From Druceiella hillmani (lineage: Eukaryota > Arthropoda > Insecta > Lepidoptera > Hepialidae): a stretch of 64,000 bases of DNA. The notes beneath the pieces were generated by a model. That model saw only the letters and a program-made list of their open reading frames with translations, did not search any database and had not been told where the DNA came from. Of this stretch, positions 52,191 through 64,000 are shown in pieces (within the stretch, counting starts at the first letter, position 1; each line of letters opens with the position of its first letter). The position numbers were made by a program, and so were the translations under genes. The stretch lies in NCBI GenBank assembly GCA_039881145.1, contig JAYKKI010000087.1, forward strand, positions 6,458,001 through 6,522,000, written 5' to 3'.

Positions 52191-53832
52191 TTCTTTTCTC
52201 AGCTCTTTATTGTTTAAAAATTCTTTTATATTAAACTTTTTCAAATCTTAATTTATTAAACAATAATGAAAAAGGCAAGTCATGCACTTTTCATTTTACC
52301 AATGACTTCGTAAAATAACTTTTTTTGTCCATTTTATTACAATTTTCTGTAATAAAATAAAATCATTAATAATTTTTTTTCGTAAGTTTTAATTTTGAAC
52401 CCAATGTAATATTATAAATGTCAAAATGACTTTGTTTATTTATTTATTTGTCTAGTTTTATGCCTCAAATATACAACCGAATTCTGTGAAATTTTGTATA
52501 GGCAACGTAATTTTTAACTTGAAGAATTAATTATTTTTAGTAATTAAAAAATTGGTGTATCGCAGTGTGGATAATAATTTATTAAAAATCCTAGAAACGA
52601 TAATATTTTGATTGGCGTTAATATTTGATAAATATTTATAATATTTTAGAATCCACAATAGTCATAGTCTCATTGGTATGTTTTTCATTAAATTCCTGTA
52701 CCAGTGTTATGACATACCTGTTATAAAGACATGTTCTGAATATAAGCGAGTAAGAAAAATTTACCTTTAATGTTGGATTAACACTTGCATATAATTACAA
52801 ATTCAATTAACAATGCAATTCACAAGTTTGTCAACAGCCTAAAAGGAAAAACAAATCAAATTAAAACTGCGATGTAAAAGCTCTACACCTAATTATACAA
52901 AATTATTGAAATTTACGAGATGATCTTCATAAAGATTTAATTGAATTGGTCTTTTGGCGAATGAGGGTTTTATCTCATTTGTGAGATTTGTCTTGTTTAA
53001 GAAACATTGTGAAATTCATTACCACCATGAATAAAAAAGGTGAGGTAAATTACATGGGAGTACAATACAACAATTTAATGAATTGGTATATTTCACAAAC
53101 AGATTCCACTACAAATATTGTATTGTTAGTACATAACAACACCATGAGTGTAGTAGTATAGGTGATTATCGGCATAACATGCGTCACATTTCGATATTGA
53201 TATAAATAGTAAAAATTAAGATTTATAAAAATATCTAATAAAATTTTATTAAAATTCTATTCTAAATTCTTATTCAAGCAGGTAGTTTTGCGAATTATAC
53301 TTAAAAAAATGATGTTTATTTTACTTGTTGTTATCCATTTTAAATATTTCTGCGAATTATATTCTCAACCGCTGCTCAAAATTACTTTTAAAACAGATAA
53401 ATAACTCACGATGCATCTGATATGATTGTAAAATAGAGATTATGTTGAAACATTAACGAATATCGTAATAAATTAACCATTATTTTTCACCAGTCTTAGC
53501 TTTTTCGTAAAAAGCTGACAAAATTTTATTTCCACATATTATACTTCAAATATCCCATATTATGTAGGTGCTTGACCTTCATCTATTTCAGTTTTTCGTA
53601 TGAAAATATTTCATAGATTTGGCTGTGTGGTGGGGTATTACGGCCTCTCATTGGTTGATACGCCTGTCGTCTAGTGAGCGATACGCGGGTGATACTATTT
53701 TATTTATTGTATATTGCACTGATACTAGCCGATTTGAGGTTAGTTAACAATTAACACAGATAAGTGAGAGTCGAATCTCATACGTAGTAACAACCTGATG
53801 AAAAAAATTTAGGGTGCACTCATGTTACGTTT
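52191..53832. other. AT-rich non-coding stretch
   Basis: No gene was recognised. A GC-richer patch at 53,620-53,700 ('tggggtattacggcctctca') precedes the retrotransposon ORF1 fragment and may belong to its 5' region, but that is a guess. Confidence 0.45.
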
Positions 53833-54215
53833 TGCCCTATTCAAAACAACACAGAACACACCGATATTCGAAAATTTTCAAGTATTTTAAACCAAATAAA
53901 AATCGTATCAAAAATAGACGAAAAATTAACACCTCTGACCTGTGAAATAGCCGAATTGAGAAAAGAAAACCAAAAATTAAAACATAAAATAGGAAAAATA
54001 GATACCTATAAACCGACAAATAATGTAATTATTTATAGTGTTAAAGAAAACGAAAATTCGGCACTCGATCTTCTGTATATAATAACAAAAAAAAATTTAA
54101 AAAAGATCTAAAGATTTCACTTGAAAAAACAAAGATATTGATGATACTTATAGAATTGTAAAAAACTGGTTCAGTACCACTAGAACTTGCTCTCATTATT
54201 TTAAATTTAGTTTCA
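53833..54215 (+). pseudogene. Retrotransposon ORF1-like fragment (coiled coil)
   Basis: An open run of 92 codons ends at TAA (54,109-54,111). The central part is a charged, leucine-spaced coiled coil ('EIAELRKENQKLKHKIGKID') followed by 'NNVIIYSVKENENSALDLL'. This is the junction seen in ORF1-type or endonuclease-RT proteins of non-LTR elements, where a coiled coil precedes an RRM-like 'RKNNIIIYGIKE' strand. After a frameshift near 54,110 the theme continues with 'LKISLEKTKI' and 'DDTYRIVKN', matching the usual I.D.YRIGK continuation. Upstream the start is not defined. Such proteins bind the element RNA. The frame breaks make it a pseudogene; a host coiled-coil gene is a less likely alternative. 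Confidence 0.6.
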
Positions 54216-57200
54216 TAATTTGGCCGGAAATTTTGATAAGTTATTTTGGTTTGAAATTATATTGGGGAAACAAATAAAAGTGTATTTAAATTTAACATAA
54301 ATATGTGCAACTGTATAATTATTACAAAGATTTTCTTTATAATTTGCTACGGAGAATTTTCGCCTTCACGTTTGAACTTTTCAGTGTTTAATTTAGTGTG
54401 TTCATGATTATATTCCTCTAAATAAAATAGCTTTCAAAGCGGTGCAAACTTTTCTATTAACAATGGAATGAATACGTTACGGAAAAATAATTTTATTTCA
54501 CGACCATACTTACGGAGTAACAATTGACACCTTTATTATTTTCCAGTTCAAAATTATATTATGCACCGCAGTTTAGGCAAAATATATTGAACGTCGCCTT
54601 TTTGACATACAGTGATTGAAATTGTTTGTTTCAAAATTATTTAAAAAAAATAATAAACGTGACATAATTGCAAACACCCAGTTGTTTTGACAGTTCACAA
54701 AATTATTCCCTACTATTGCATAAACAAATTGATAGGGAGAGGCAACAGAGTCACCTTGCATACAGGTACAAGATTGAACTTATTCACATTTATGCCGATT
54801 GGTATAATTTTCTATTTTATAATTTTCCAAAATTAGTTTTCATTTAAAATAAAGGTAATGGTGACGAGCTAAATAACATTGATGAATCATTAACACTATC
54901 AAATTTAAAATAGAGTCATATTTTTTAATTAAATTGTCCATTCATGTAATTAAGTCCAAAATATTTTTATATTTATATTTAGAGGGAAAAATAAGAAATT
55001 GAAAATAGAAATTGACATTCACTGGCTTTCATTTGACATTCACTTGCCGTTAATTGTAATTTAATTGTTTCCCTTCCAGTACGCACATTAAAATAATATT
55101 TCCACGATAATATCGCGGGAAAGCTCTACAGAAAAGCATAACTAATTCGTCCTGATCGATGCACTGATCGTAGAGATCAGGATCATATAGACACCTTATG
55201 TAATTGAGTGGATCAACAACGAAATTGATCCCAACGATTAAGGAAGAGGCACATAAATAAATTGTCGTCTAGGATGTATGGGAGTAAAATTTGTCGTAAA
55301 GTATTAAAAAATAGGCTTAAAATAATATAAAAATTGGCAAGTATGCGTCTGTCCTTATATCGTTCGAAGTGAACGTACTTAATTTATAATAAATCTTCAC
55401 AAATATGGATTTCCCAGCTAAGTAAACATTTAATGATGACAAATATATGTAAGTAGGTGGGCGTATGCATTATCGTAAAAACTAACATCAAGAATGATTG
55501 TCATAGTTTTTAGCTGTAACTTTTGCTTCCTGCAATTTATCTACAACTTTGCTAATATATGAGAATAAAAAAATGTAGTATTAATGTAGTATTTAATGAC
55601 GTCATGTTCCTGATAACTTCAAATGTTCATTGACTGAAATTATTCTTTTTGCTTGTGTATCTCTGTACACTTTGAATAATCAATTTAAATTAGATAGTGA
55701 ATAATAAATATATTCATTAATTCTTTCTAGTTTTTTGGGATAACGTTGGACCTTTTGAAATACAATATAAGACTTTCGTTCAAGAAATGAAATTATTTAG
55801 TATTAATCGACTCACACACGCGTCGAATATGTGGCTTTTAATACACTAGAAGAGAGACGTATCAAATAGATTAAATACATCAATTTTGAATCCACTGGTA
55901 TAATATATACACCTACCATATTCATTTATATTTGCAGAATCAATCATCACGTAAGCAGGAGTAATGTTGACAACTGAAAATCATGAAAAAAGCTTGGAAA
56001 GGAAGCTATTTACAATTTTGGACAACAAAAGAAAACGTTATATTTTTTTTAATATCTGCTCTAGAAGTCGATTTCCAGTTGGAAAATAATTAAATTATTC
56101 GCGAGCTGCGACCGAAAGGAATTACAATCGTTGGAATTTATGTCATATTTTTGTGCGTAAAAGCGTTTATATATTTGACATTTTAACTTGAAGAAAAGTA
56201 GGCGATATTTCACTTATGCAGCTTCTTTAAGCGATATTCACTTTATTCTTTTTTAAAAAGGAAGTGAATAAATACAAAAATAAAATAGGCGAAATTATCA
56301 AACGACCTAATGAAAATATTTCATCTTATAGTTTAATTTTAGGTCATTTATATGGTCAGAAAAGAGCTCAACACAAATGACAAGTACGTGTATTACAAAC
56401 ATAGTTATTTGCTCATTACCATATCTATTAAATCTAAATGAATAGATTTAGATTCATTATGGCTCTGTTTATACCTCATATATTGTAACTTCCTTCCTGC
56501 TTCCAACTAACAATAACTTCTTTCGTGCACTTATCTCAGCCGTCTAGGCTGAGATAATTTATGTACATCGCACTTAAATAAATAAACATTTCACCGAAAT
56601 CGTAAAAATTGCGTTATTTCAATTAGTAATTAGAAACATGGAAATAAAATTAAAACATTTTATAGCAGTCAAGTTTCGACGAAAAGTGAACTAGACAGCG
56701 TCTTCATTTTAATTTTTAACTTTTTTCTCAAATTGTTAAATTTTTCTTGTAAGTATGCCATTCTCAAATAAGAATAAAAGGCATTAAATATGATATAAAA
56801 TAAAAAAGTTACAGCTGTCCCAAGAGAAAAACATTCCTAGTGGACAACAGAAATAATATTTTTTAAATATATCCATATAGAAGATAGGGTTAAAGTTCAC
56901 ATAGTAAAAGGACCACTGTCATTTTATTGGCATGGGTTATGGTTAGAGCTCAAATTTTTTTCTGTGGTTCAATGCTAAAACAGTTTCTTATTCACAAATA
57001 ATTTCAAGTAGAATCTCATATCAAGTTGAATCGAAATAATTCAAGTAAATCAAACAAAAATTATTGGGATAATTGTGATACTTGTTGTTCATAACTAGCT
57101 ATAAAACTCAATTTAATGTAAAGGTTTCACAAATAATTTACGTAAGTTTTCGTTTCAGAAAGTTTTTTCTAAAAACATTTGCTAATTTCTAACGATGTCA

Positions 57201-58057
57201 ATATTTTACATCATTTAACCAAATATCTATTTATAACCATTGTCTTGGTTCCTATTTTATTACAACTGATACTCAGATACGCGCATAGGTGCGCCTGCAT
57301 GAAATACGACCAGTTGAATGTACGAACGCGCGCTTACTTTATGACCATTTTTCCACAAAATTCATTTTTCCACAAAACTCCAAAAACTTGTGTTATAAAT
57401 TAAGGTCAATCGTTTACCATATTTATTTAAAAACCTATCAAGCACGAGCAAAATTCTTAATACGAGAGTTCCGTACACATTTCAACACTTACAAACATAA
57501 TTTTTCTATAAAACTCTTTAGGAAAGTTAGTTTTTTACATGGTTAATATATTGCGCCGTATCATATTTTAAATCTTTCACTGGTTTAAAATCGTGGTGAA
57601 TATTTCAAAAAATATAAGATCAAAGTTTAATTGACTTTATAGAAATCGAAATTTACTTTATGGATGTGAAAAATTTAACCAACTTTATTTTTGGCGTAAA
57701 TTTTGGCTCAGTAATTTTTGGAAATAAGAGGGTGAAATATTATATTTGTGCATATTTTTTAAAATATATTTTTAAACTTATTATTTAAAATATGCTAGCT
57801 CTTTCGTAAGCGTAAAAATATGAGGATTATTATAAAAAATGACATCTAGCTTTAGTTTTCCTATAACTTTTGCTTGCGCTTCTAAAATCTACATTTTTGT
57901 AATCATAGTTTGGGGAGTTTTTGATATAATGGGAAAGTGAGTGTTTTTGAGTTAACTAGCCCTTTTAAACGCACCGCGCACTCTATACTGAATTTAAAAA
58001 ATTAAATAAAATTTTTTTCAAATTTTTTTTCTGCGTTTCAGAGAATGACGACTATCT
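54216..58057. other. AT-rich non-coding stretch
   Basis: No supported gene was found. It contains one perfect small hairpin (56,531-56,557). Short open frames at 57,179-57,546 overlap each other and have no domain. Confidence 0.5.
56531..56557. repeat. Perfect 11-bp hairpin
   Basis: 'ttatctcagcc' and 'ggctgagataa' pair fully around a loop of 5 nt (gtcta). No T-tract or other context suggests a function. Confidence 0.8.
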
Positions 58058-58115
58058 GTTATCTCACAAGGGTTCCGTTTTTCCTTTTAAGGTTTGAGAC
58101 CCTAAAAATCGACAC
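58058..58115 (-). repeat. Fragment resembling dispersed repeat family R1
   Basis: On the minus strand, 'tttttagggtctcaaacctt' and 'aaaaggaaaaacggaaccct' followed by 'tgtgagat' resemble the head of repeat family R1 ('ggaacccttgtaggatcact' at 11.94 kb). Only this short part is similar. Confidence 0.4.
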
Positions 58116-59706
58116 CCTGATTTGGATTGCAGAATTTTCACTGCTATTTAATAAAAAACATCGTATTCGCAAAAGCATTACATAGGAAATATAAGTTTAA
58201 AAATATATAATTCTTCTGGTTTCGTTTGCTTTTAAAAATGCAATATTTCTACCATAGAAGTATCACTGGATCTATTATTCGGTTAAAAATAATATATCAA
58301 GAGAACTGGGCACCAAATTATTCCATGCTACTATAAAATGTAAAACTGTTAGTGCGTATTTACTTAAGAATGTATTTGTATGTATTACTTCTAAGAGTGT
58401 TTTAAAACTGAAGTAGGGTTTTCTGTAACATATATGCATACATTCTGTTCCGAGCTTGATTGTTGATCTCTCTGAGAGGAACAATGACGTTACAAATTGT
58501 TTCCGTGTATCTCTGACGATTCAAGAAGCGCTCGCCAAACTTACTTTAACGGATATACTTTTCAGAGTTTATCGACATTTATCGTCACATATCTAGTAAT
58601 TTCTGCAAAATATGCATAAATTATATATTTAAATCCCCGCTGAACCCGTGGTTTAATCCCCGTGCTATTTAAAACCAAGACTACGTTAATCCAGCAGTTA
58701 CTGTAAAAATCGCATGTATACGAAGAGACGGACGTATAAACTGCAGTTAAAAGGCATATTTTTAAATATTTTAAAAGAACAAGATATAATTTACGTCATA
58801 GTTTTATAAAGAATATACACAGTTAAAATATTGCATAGAATAAAAGGACAAATATTTTTTCATCACAAAGCTATGCTACTCATCATTCTGAACAAAAATT
58901 ATTTTAGTTACTGTGAAAAACTCAATTGATTCGAAAATAATTATATTCAAAGTTCGAATTTTAAAAATAATTAAATTTTGTATCATTAAATCATTTCAGT
59001 ACAATTATTATATCAAATATAACTCAAAGAAAAATTATTATTTTTAAAAAATATCAGAAAAATAAAAATAGAATAAAATATCAGAAAAAGAAAAATAAAT
59101 TCAAAATAAAATATAACTTATAATAACAGTAGATAGTCCGCCAAGTGCTGGTATGATATTTCCTTTACACGTATTTTTATGATGGCTGTAATTTATTACA
59201 GTATTCTGACCAGAAAAAAGGGAAAAAAATAATTTACTAAAAAAGTGGTTTTCTGGACATCTCATTTTTCTTTCTTTTTCTATTCAAAATTATGAACAAA
59301 TTATACCTGTGAAAATAAGTCGTAAGGAACAATACATTCAATGTTTGTTGCATATCGCTGGAAAATACATTCACGAATTCCAATGAAAAGCCCAAAGCAA
59401 ATTTAAAATCACAATAATTAAACTTGCAATTAAACTCGCAAAGCACACCTCAAAATGTAATACCAGACCAGAAACAGGTTTTTGTTCTTAATTAAGTCTG
59501 CAGGATGTTTTTTTAAGTATTACATCATGATATTACAGTTTGTACTTGTTATGAAAAAAAACTCAATGTTAAATTTTAGACATGACGCAAAATGTGGGCA
59601 TAATCTTACATGTATAATGTGCATTTATGAAACATCCGACAATTTAAAATACTACGCCGATTACTATGTTTTTTTAAAGTTAAGTAATTTAGAACAAAAA
59701 CTATAA
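58116..59706. other. AT-rich non-coding stretch
   Basis: Nothing was recognised; 58,920-59,110 is especially A-rich with imperfect repeats of 'aaaaataaa' type. Confidence 0.5.
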
Positions 59707-60020
59707 ATCTCATAGGAACTCTGGAAAACAAAGTGATCTCTCTGTCAAGACACTTTTTCCCAGGAAGGGCTAGAGGTATAAAGTGGAAATACACTGTGTG
59801 CCAAATATCAAGGTCTAGACGTTCCATAGTATTGTGAAAAAGTTAAGATTCCAATTCAATACAATAAAAAGATGTAGCTTTTCGAGGTCAAGTATTTCGA
59901 AATTAACTTAATAAACCACTCGTAAAAAACTATTACGTATATCCGTTGAGCTAGAATCTTGAAATTTGGCACGAAGGAAAATCTTATAGTACGAGTGAGG
60001 AAACACTCCAAAAATAATTT
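59707..60020 (+). repeat. Dispersed repeat family R1, copy B
   Basis: Same order of phrases as 11.93-12.24 kb: 'tctgtcaagacactttttcc', 'aggaagggctagaggtataa', then 'gctagaatcttgaaatttgg' and 'gaaggaaaatcttatag'. Both copies are on the plus strand and strongly diverged. Confidence 0.65.
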
Positions 60021-60242
60021 ATTTGTAGATTTCTTTCTTGGTCATGTAATAATTCCATTATTACCTGACGAATAATTTGTATAAATGTATCGTCACTACA
60101 CTGGAAAGATTAATCGTTCAATAATTTCCGTCTACTTTATTTCGGCCTACTTGGAAGTATATAAAAATCGTAAGGAGTTTAGTATAGTTCCAACACTTAG
60201 GAACTATTCAAAATAATTCCATCTAAAGTAGTCATCGAAACC

Positions 60243-60400
60243 CATTTTCAGGATTTTTACAAGATTTTTATATGGTCTTGTTTGATAATAGGAGAGAGGA
60301 TTGGACACACATTGCAAATGAAGTTGAAGCTTAATATTTCCCAAACGGGGCTAAAGAATGAAAAATAACACACGAAACTTAATTTTTTTTAATAATGTTT
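60243..60400 (+). repeat. Dispersed repeat family R2, copy B
   Basis: Partner of 28.89-29.05 kb. The best conserved part is 'acacacattgcaa' and 'ttgaagcttaatatttc' followed by 'aaacggggctaaa'. It has about 20 extra bases relative to copy A in the first half. Confidence 0.55.
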
Positions 60401-61782
60401 CTAATCATTTATCACTAATTGATGCAAGCTCATAAATTTTATCCTGTCTTCCCAAAAAGGAGAAGCATCTTCAAAAAATGGAACGAAACATTTTTTTTGG
60501 TTTCACTGCCCCCTTTTTATTACTGTAGTTTTTACACAATACGACTGCTATCATGTCGCGTATACGATAATGTCACATCCAATTTTTTTCAAGCATTGAT
60601 GTTCTGTACCAGATTCAAACAACATAAGAGCCGTTCCATGAATGTTGCATTGGCTTCTCTATACCTCTCCATACCCAGGGAACCTCTACAGAGGTTCCCT
60701 AGCTCCGTGGGATGTACGAAAAAAATATTTGCTGCATGAGATCTTAAATGAATAAAAATACCTTTAGGTGATTTTTCTCCATATTAACCGATGTATTCAT
60801 CTGAAGCAAATAGTTGCAAAATTTCATGCTCGTTCGTCTAAAACTACAGAAATTAGAAGCCCAGAAAAATTCGTACAAAATTGGGGCAGAGAACAATCAC
60901 CGACCATGGAAGAAGGAAATTTTATAGAATATGGTATACGTAAATTTATAAAATTTTTTAACAATATTAAACCATTGTTAATCATTGTGATAATAAATAG
61001 GCTTCTACTGTTTTGTTAACCAATCAACAGACAAGTAATCATCAGAATCGGATCCAAGAATTGAAACCTGTAGCGCATCCTAATACCTACAGAAGAAAAA
61101 ATTAGTATCGTTGTTAGCTGAAGATCTCCTCTCTCTAAAAAGCTATATAAACAATTATTTGCTTGTAAAATTACCCGACATATAATCACTTCTATCGCCA
61201 AAACACGAGTCTGTCACCATATTCGCTTTTCTATAAAGAACACACTCTCGGAATATGCAACTAACAAACAAACAAAATCTCTTTGACATTTGTAAATTGT
61301 ATCTATAATTATGACGTAAAAGGATAACACACTATAGAAAACTTTGTTTCCCCGCTTTAAATTTTATTTCAAATTGCTACTAATAAAATCGGACCAAAAC
61401 GTCAGTCGTTCCGATTTACATTTTTTACTAAAATATGTTACTATTTTAAAATCATGCGAGATACCATATTGATGGCATGTTATATTAAATATGTGAATAA
61501 ACGAATTTAATAATGTTAGATATTAAAAATTTCCGACCACGATGTCACGCCACTCGAAAGAAGTCATTAAATGCAGGTTAAGTGTTCATTAGCTATTACT
61601 GGCACGTACTGCTTAATTGTGTGCAAATTTTGCGACAATATTTTAGTAAGCCAGGAAATGAGCTATGAATAATTATTCGTATTAGATTGAAGCTCTTTAT
61701 TATCGATGCTCGTCCTTTATGAAACTTGAGAATTTTTGCCATTTCACTTAAAAAAGTAATCATAGATAGTTTGCCCTTTTTG
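60401..61782. other. Non-coding stretch with weak open frames
   Basis: Two open frames (60,419-60,739, 106 codons, and 60,768-61,019, 83 codons) lie here but show no domain or codon signal I trust. A perfect hairpin is at 60,677-60,700. Confidence 0.45.
60677..60700. repeat. Perfect 11-bp hairpin, 2-nt loop
   Basis: 'agggaacctct' (60,677-60,687) and 'agaggttccct' (60,690-60,700) are exact complements separated by two bases. The GC content is unusual for the window. Confidence 0.85.
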
Positions 61783-61786
61783 TTCG

Positions 61787-61819
<33 letters not shown>

Positions 61820-61822
61820 GAA
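61783..61822. repeat. (TA)n tract inside a short palindrome
   Basis: 'ttcgtatata' and 'tatatacgaa' bound a TA microsatellite, so the whole 40 bp is self-complementary. Confidence 0.85.
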
Positions 61823-62122
61823 CGTATGTATATATTATTATATTTATGTAAATACATATGTTAGTACGTAAATTTTACAAATGCGTTGCAAAAGAAGGGA
61901 AGACGCTTGACTTAAAGGAAGGCGGCAAAAGTTCATATAGCGTTGGATCCAAATGTAATAAAGAATAGAAATGACAGTGTTATAAGCAGGCGTCTTAAAA
62001 GTTTTATTTAAATCTTGAATGAAACAAACAAGGAGATTGATGAATTTTTAATGAAAATCAAGCTGTTTTTGGTAATATGTTGTAAATGCTATTTTCATGG
62101 AACTTTTTGATTCACGTAAAAA

Positions 62123-62190
62123 ATTTGCATTTCTTTTGTATTGTTCAAACAGAATGAAATTTATTTGAACAATACAAAATAAATGCAAAT
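62123..62190. repeat. 27-bp inverted repeat, 14-nt loop
   Basis: Arms 62,123-62,149 and 62,164-62,190 are complementary with a single mismatch; the left begins 'atttgcatttcttttgtatt'. It is MITE-like in style, with no coding content. Confidence 0.85.
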
Positions 62191-62426
62191 CTTACTTACC
62201 AGTGGTTATTTGACGCAAGGGCTATTAACACACGTACGCGATACGTATTGATTATTTTTTAATAGTGGATGAATAAGATAAAAGATAACTTTTTCATATT
62301 TTGCATTATGATTGCCAATTCTGTTTTATTTTTTGCTCTATTATTGCCAATCATACAATTGCTTTTATACTTAAATAGGAACGAGCTTTTTAAAAAAAAT
62401 TTTGTTCCTACTCTGTAAAACAGTTG

Positions 62427-62486
62427 CAAGTGTTAAATATTAACATTACTGCATTAACATGCAATAATGTTAATGTTTATCACTTG
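62427..62486. repeat. 27-bp inverted repeat, 6-nt loop
   Basis: Arms 62,427-62,453 and 62,460-62,486 pair with three mismatches; the outer ends are 'caagtg' and 'cacttg'. It lies 240 bp from a similar-sized inverted repeat of unrelated sequence. Confidence 0.8.
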
Positions 62487-64000
62487 GTTCGTCTATCAGA
62501 GGCCTCTAGATATTAAAAGGATAGATTAAAGTCCTAAATTTTACTCGTGTTATATAATATTTCTGCCAAAATTAAAAATGTTATTAGGAATTGTATACAA
62601 TTTTATTTCAAGAAGATGCTCCTATATGTAAAAAGGGCGGAATTTATATCATTGAAAGATATTTAAGAAACGCCTCTAGTTTAAAAATAGGTATGAAGGA
62701 GACTGTCTAAATCACCATTTCAGACATATCTTGTTACAAAGTCAGCCTGATGTAGTTTCATATTGCTTATTACTATTATTAAAAATTAATTTGTGTTGAC
62801 TTCCTATTTTAAAGTAAGTAAACGACGATATAACAAACAGTTTTTACGTGAATCAATTTATGGGAAAATTAAATATACGACTTTAAAAACTTAATTAAAC
62901 ACGAAATAATCACTTTGTTAAAATCACAAATGAAGAAAGGAGCTCAGATGTAGATAGCTGCTATAAATTAGCCATAAAATAATTATTAACAAGTATAAAG
63001 TGTTACATATGCTACATTCCAAAATATCGTTTTCGATTCTGAATTATTTTTTTGATATACCAATGATGAAAACAACGCTGCAATGGAATATGAAAAGTGT
63101 TAACCGAAACTATTTATCAAGCACATATTAACCGAAATCATTATTTCTTTATCATTTTAAACTTGGAACGTACTTATTCCAAGCTATTTTCAAATTTATA
63201 TTTTTTCGTAGCAACATTTTCGAATATCTGCTACGTCACATTCACTATTTACACAGTTTCTCGTACATAACGTCGTTATGGTAAATAGTGTGGATTGAAG
63301 TTTTTTTTTGCTACAGATATCTTCCATTATTGTCAGACAAATTAATAAATCCATGTCTAAACAATCTGAAAACAATGTCCACAGATGATCCTAAAATTAT
63401 TTATCCACAAGTTTGTATTTATATGCTAAATCCCTCTTGTGTAAATTGCTCTACATATATTGTTTAAAATGTCTACAAAAATATGTAATTTTTTACTTTC
63501 ATAAAAATTATGAATGTCTTACGAATGAATCCAGACGGTGGTTAATGATAGTAAGGGTAAAAGTGGGTTTTCATAGGAAATTTTAGTGAATAGGCACGAA
63601 TCGTATGTGTAATCGTACGCACTTGCGTATGTATGTACGCTTATATATTTGTACGTACGTATGTGTACGCTTTGGAAGGACCATAAACGTGAAAATAGAT
63701 TTGATTTAATACAGTTATATATCTAACAGCAATTAGCGGATCGAAAAAACGATAAGATTCCTAGCTTAAAAATGTATTAAGCATAGACGAGGAGTTTAAA
63801 TTAACTGTTGCCAAAAAGAATTAATCGACTTAAAATTAGTTTTATTAAAAGCGGTATTCACTTTAAACTTTTATTTAAAACGTTACCAAATACCATTTTG
63901 ATGAAATTTATGTTTGGATTTTCTCCAGATCGCTCCTTTTTTAATTTGTATCGTGTAGGACATATATTGAAAGAGGAATTTCCAAAATTGTTTTGTTAGA
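62487..64000. other. AT-rich non-coding stretch to window end
   Basis: No supported gene was found. A small palindrome ('cataacgtcgttatg') sits between 'cactatttac' and 'gtaaatagtg' at about 63,245-63,290. A GTAC/GTAT-rich tract is at 63,610-63,672. The open frame running into the window end (63,808-63,999) shows no domain. Confidence 0.45.

Noticed and set aside
53760..53800. 'agtcgaatctc', resembling a tRNA B box
   Set aside because: No A box at the right distance upstream and no cloverleaf pairing could be made.
60419..61019. Two successive open frames of 106 and 83 codons
   Set aside because: No recognisable domain, different frames and no splice or promoter context. Kept as non-coding.

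Overview
This window looks like AT-rich nuclear DNA of an insect or other arthropod. Nothing in it reads as prokaryotic: there are no operons, no ribosome-binding sites and no long open frames. The only proteins I can recognise are decayed transposable-element (TE) proteins, and long (TA)n microsatellites and palindromes are scattered throughout. I found no convincing complete host gene, rRNA, tRNA or CRISPR array. Two short open frames with plausible splice or promoter context (35.3 kb and 36.6-36.8 kb) are reported as candidates only.

Layout: 1-20.9 kb is mostly featureless AT-rich DNA. It contains a ~120-bp degenerate minisatellite (~4.0-4.6 kb), palindromes at 5.9-6.2 kb, two copies of an inverted-repeat element carrying hammerhead-ribozyme-like motifs (~11.0 and ~14.7 kb), a mariner transposase fragment (14.9-15.1 kb) and an unidentified coding relic (16.1-16.3 kb). 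The best-defined element is a dead Helitron on the minus strand, ~20.95-25.69 kb. Its Rep domain keeps the HUH and two-tyrosine motifs. The ORF has several stops and frameshifts, an internal deletion has removed the helicase Walker A/B region, and its 5' end is repeated about 2.3 times. 25.7-39.9 kb is low-complexity DNA with microsatellites and the two candidate small exons.

From 39.9 to 47.3 kb there is a large, diverged inverted repeat: arms of ~2.2 kb, loop of ~3.0 kb. The loop holds a non-LTR retrotransposon C-terminal fragment, a (TA)n hairpin and a third hammerhead-like copy. 47.3-54.2 kb is a TE graveyard: a short tandem repeat, a reverse-transcriptase fragment with a ruined catalytic motif, a fragment of a widespread repetitive arthropod protein family, a near-perfect 129-bp palindrome and a coiled-coil ORF1-type retrotransposon fragment. 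54.2-64 kb is again mostly featureless, with dispersed repeat fragments (58.1, 59.7-60.0, 60.2-60.4 kb) and small perfect hairpins.

The genes do not form a pathway; the window records successive TE insertion and decay. The most interesting points are the three related hammerhead-like inverted-repeat elements, the tandemly repeated 5' end of the Helitron, and the 7.4-kb inverted repeat. Protein calls rest on recognised family motifs and RNA calls on pairing worked out by hand. No database search or folding program was run.
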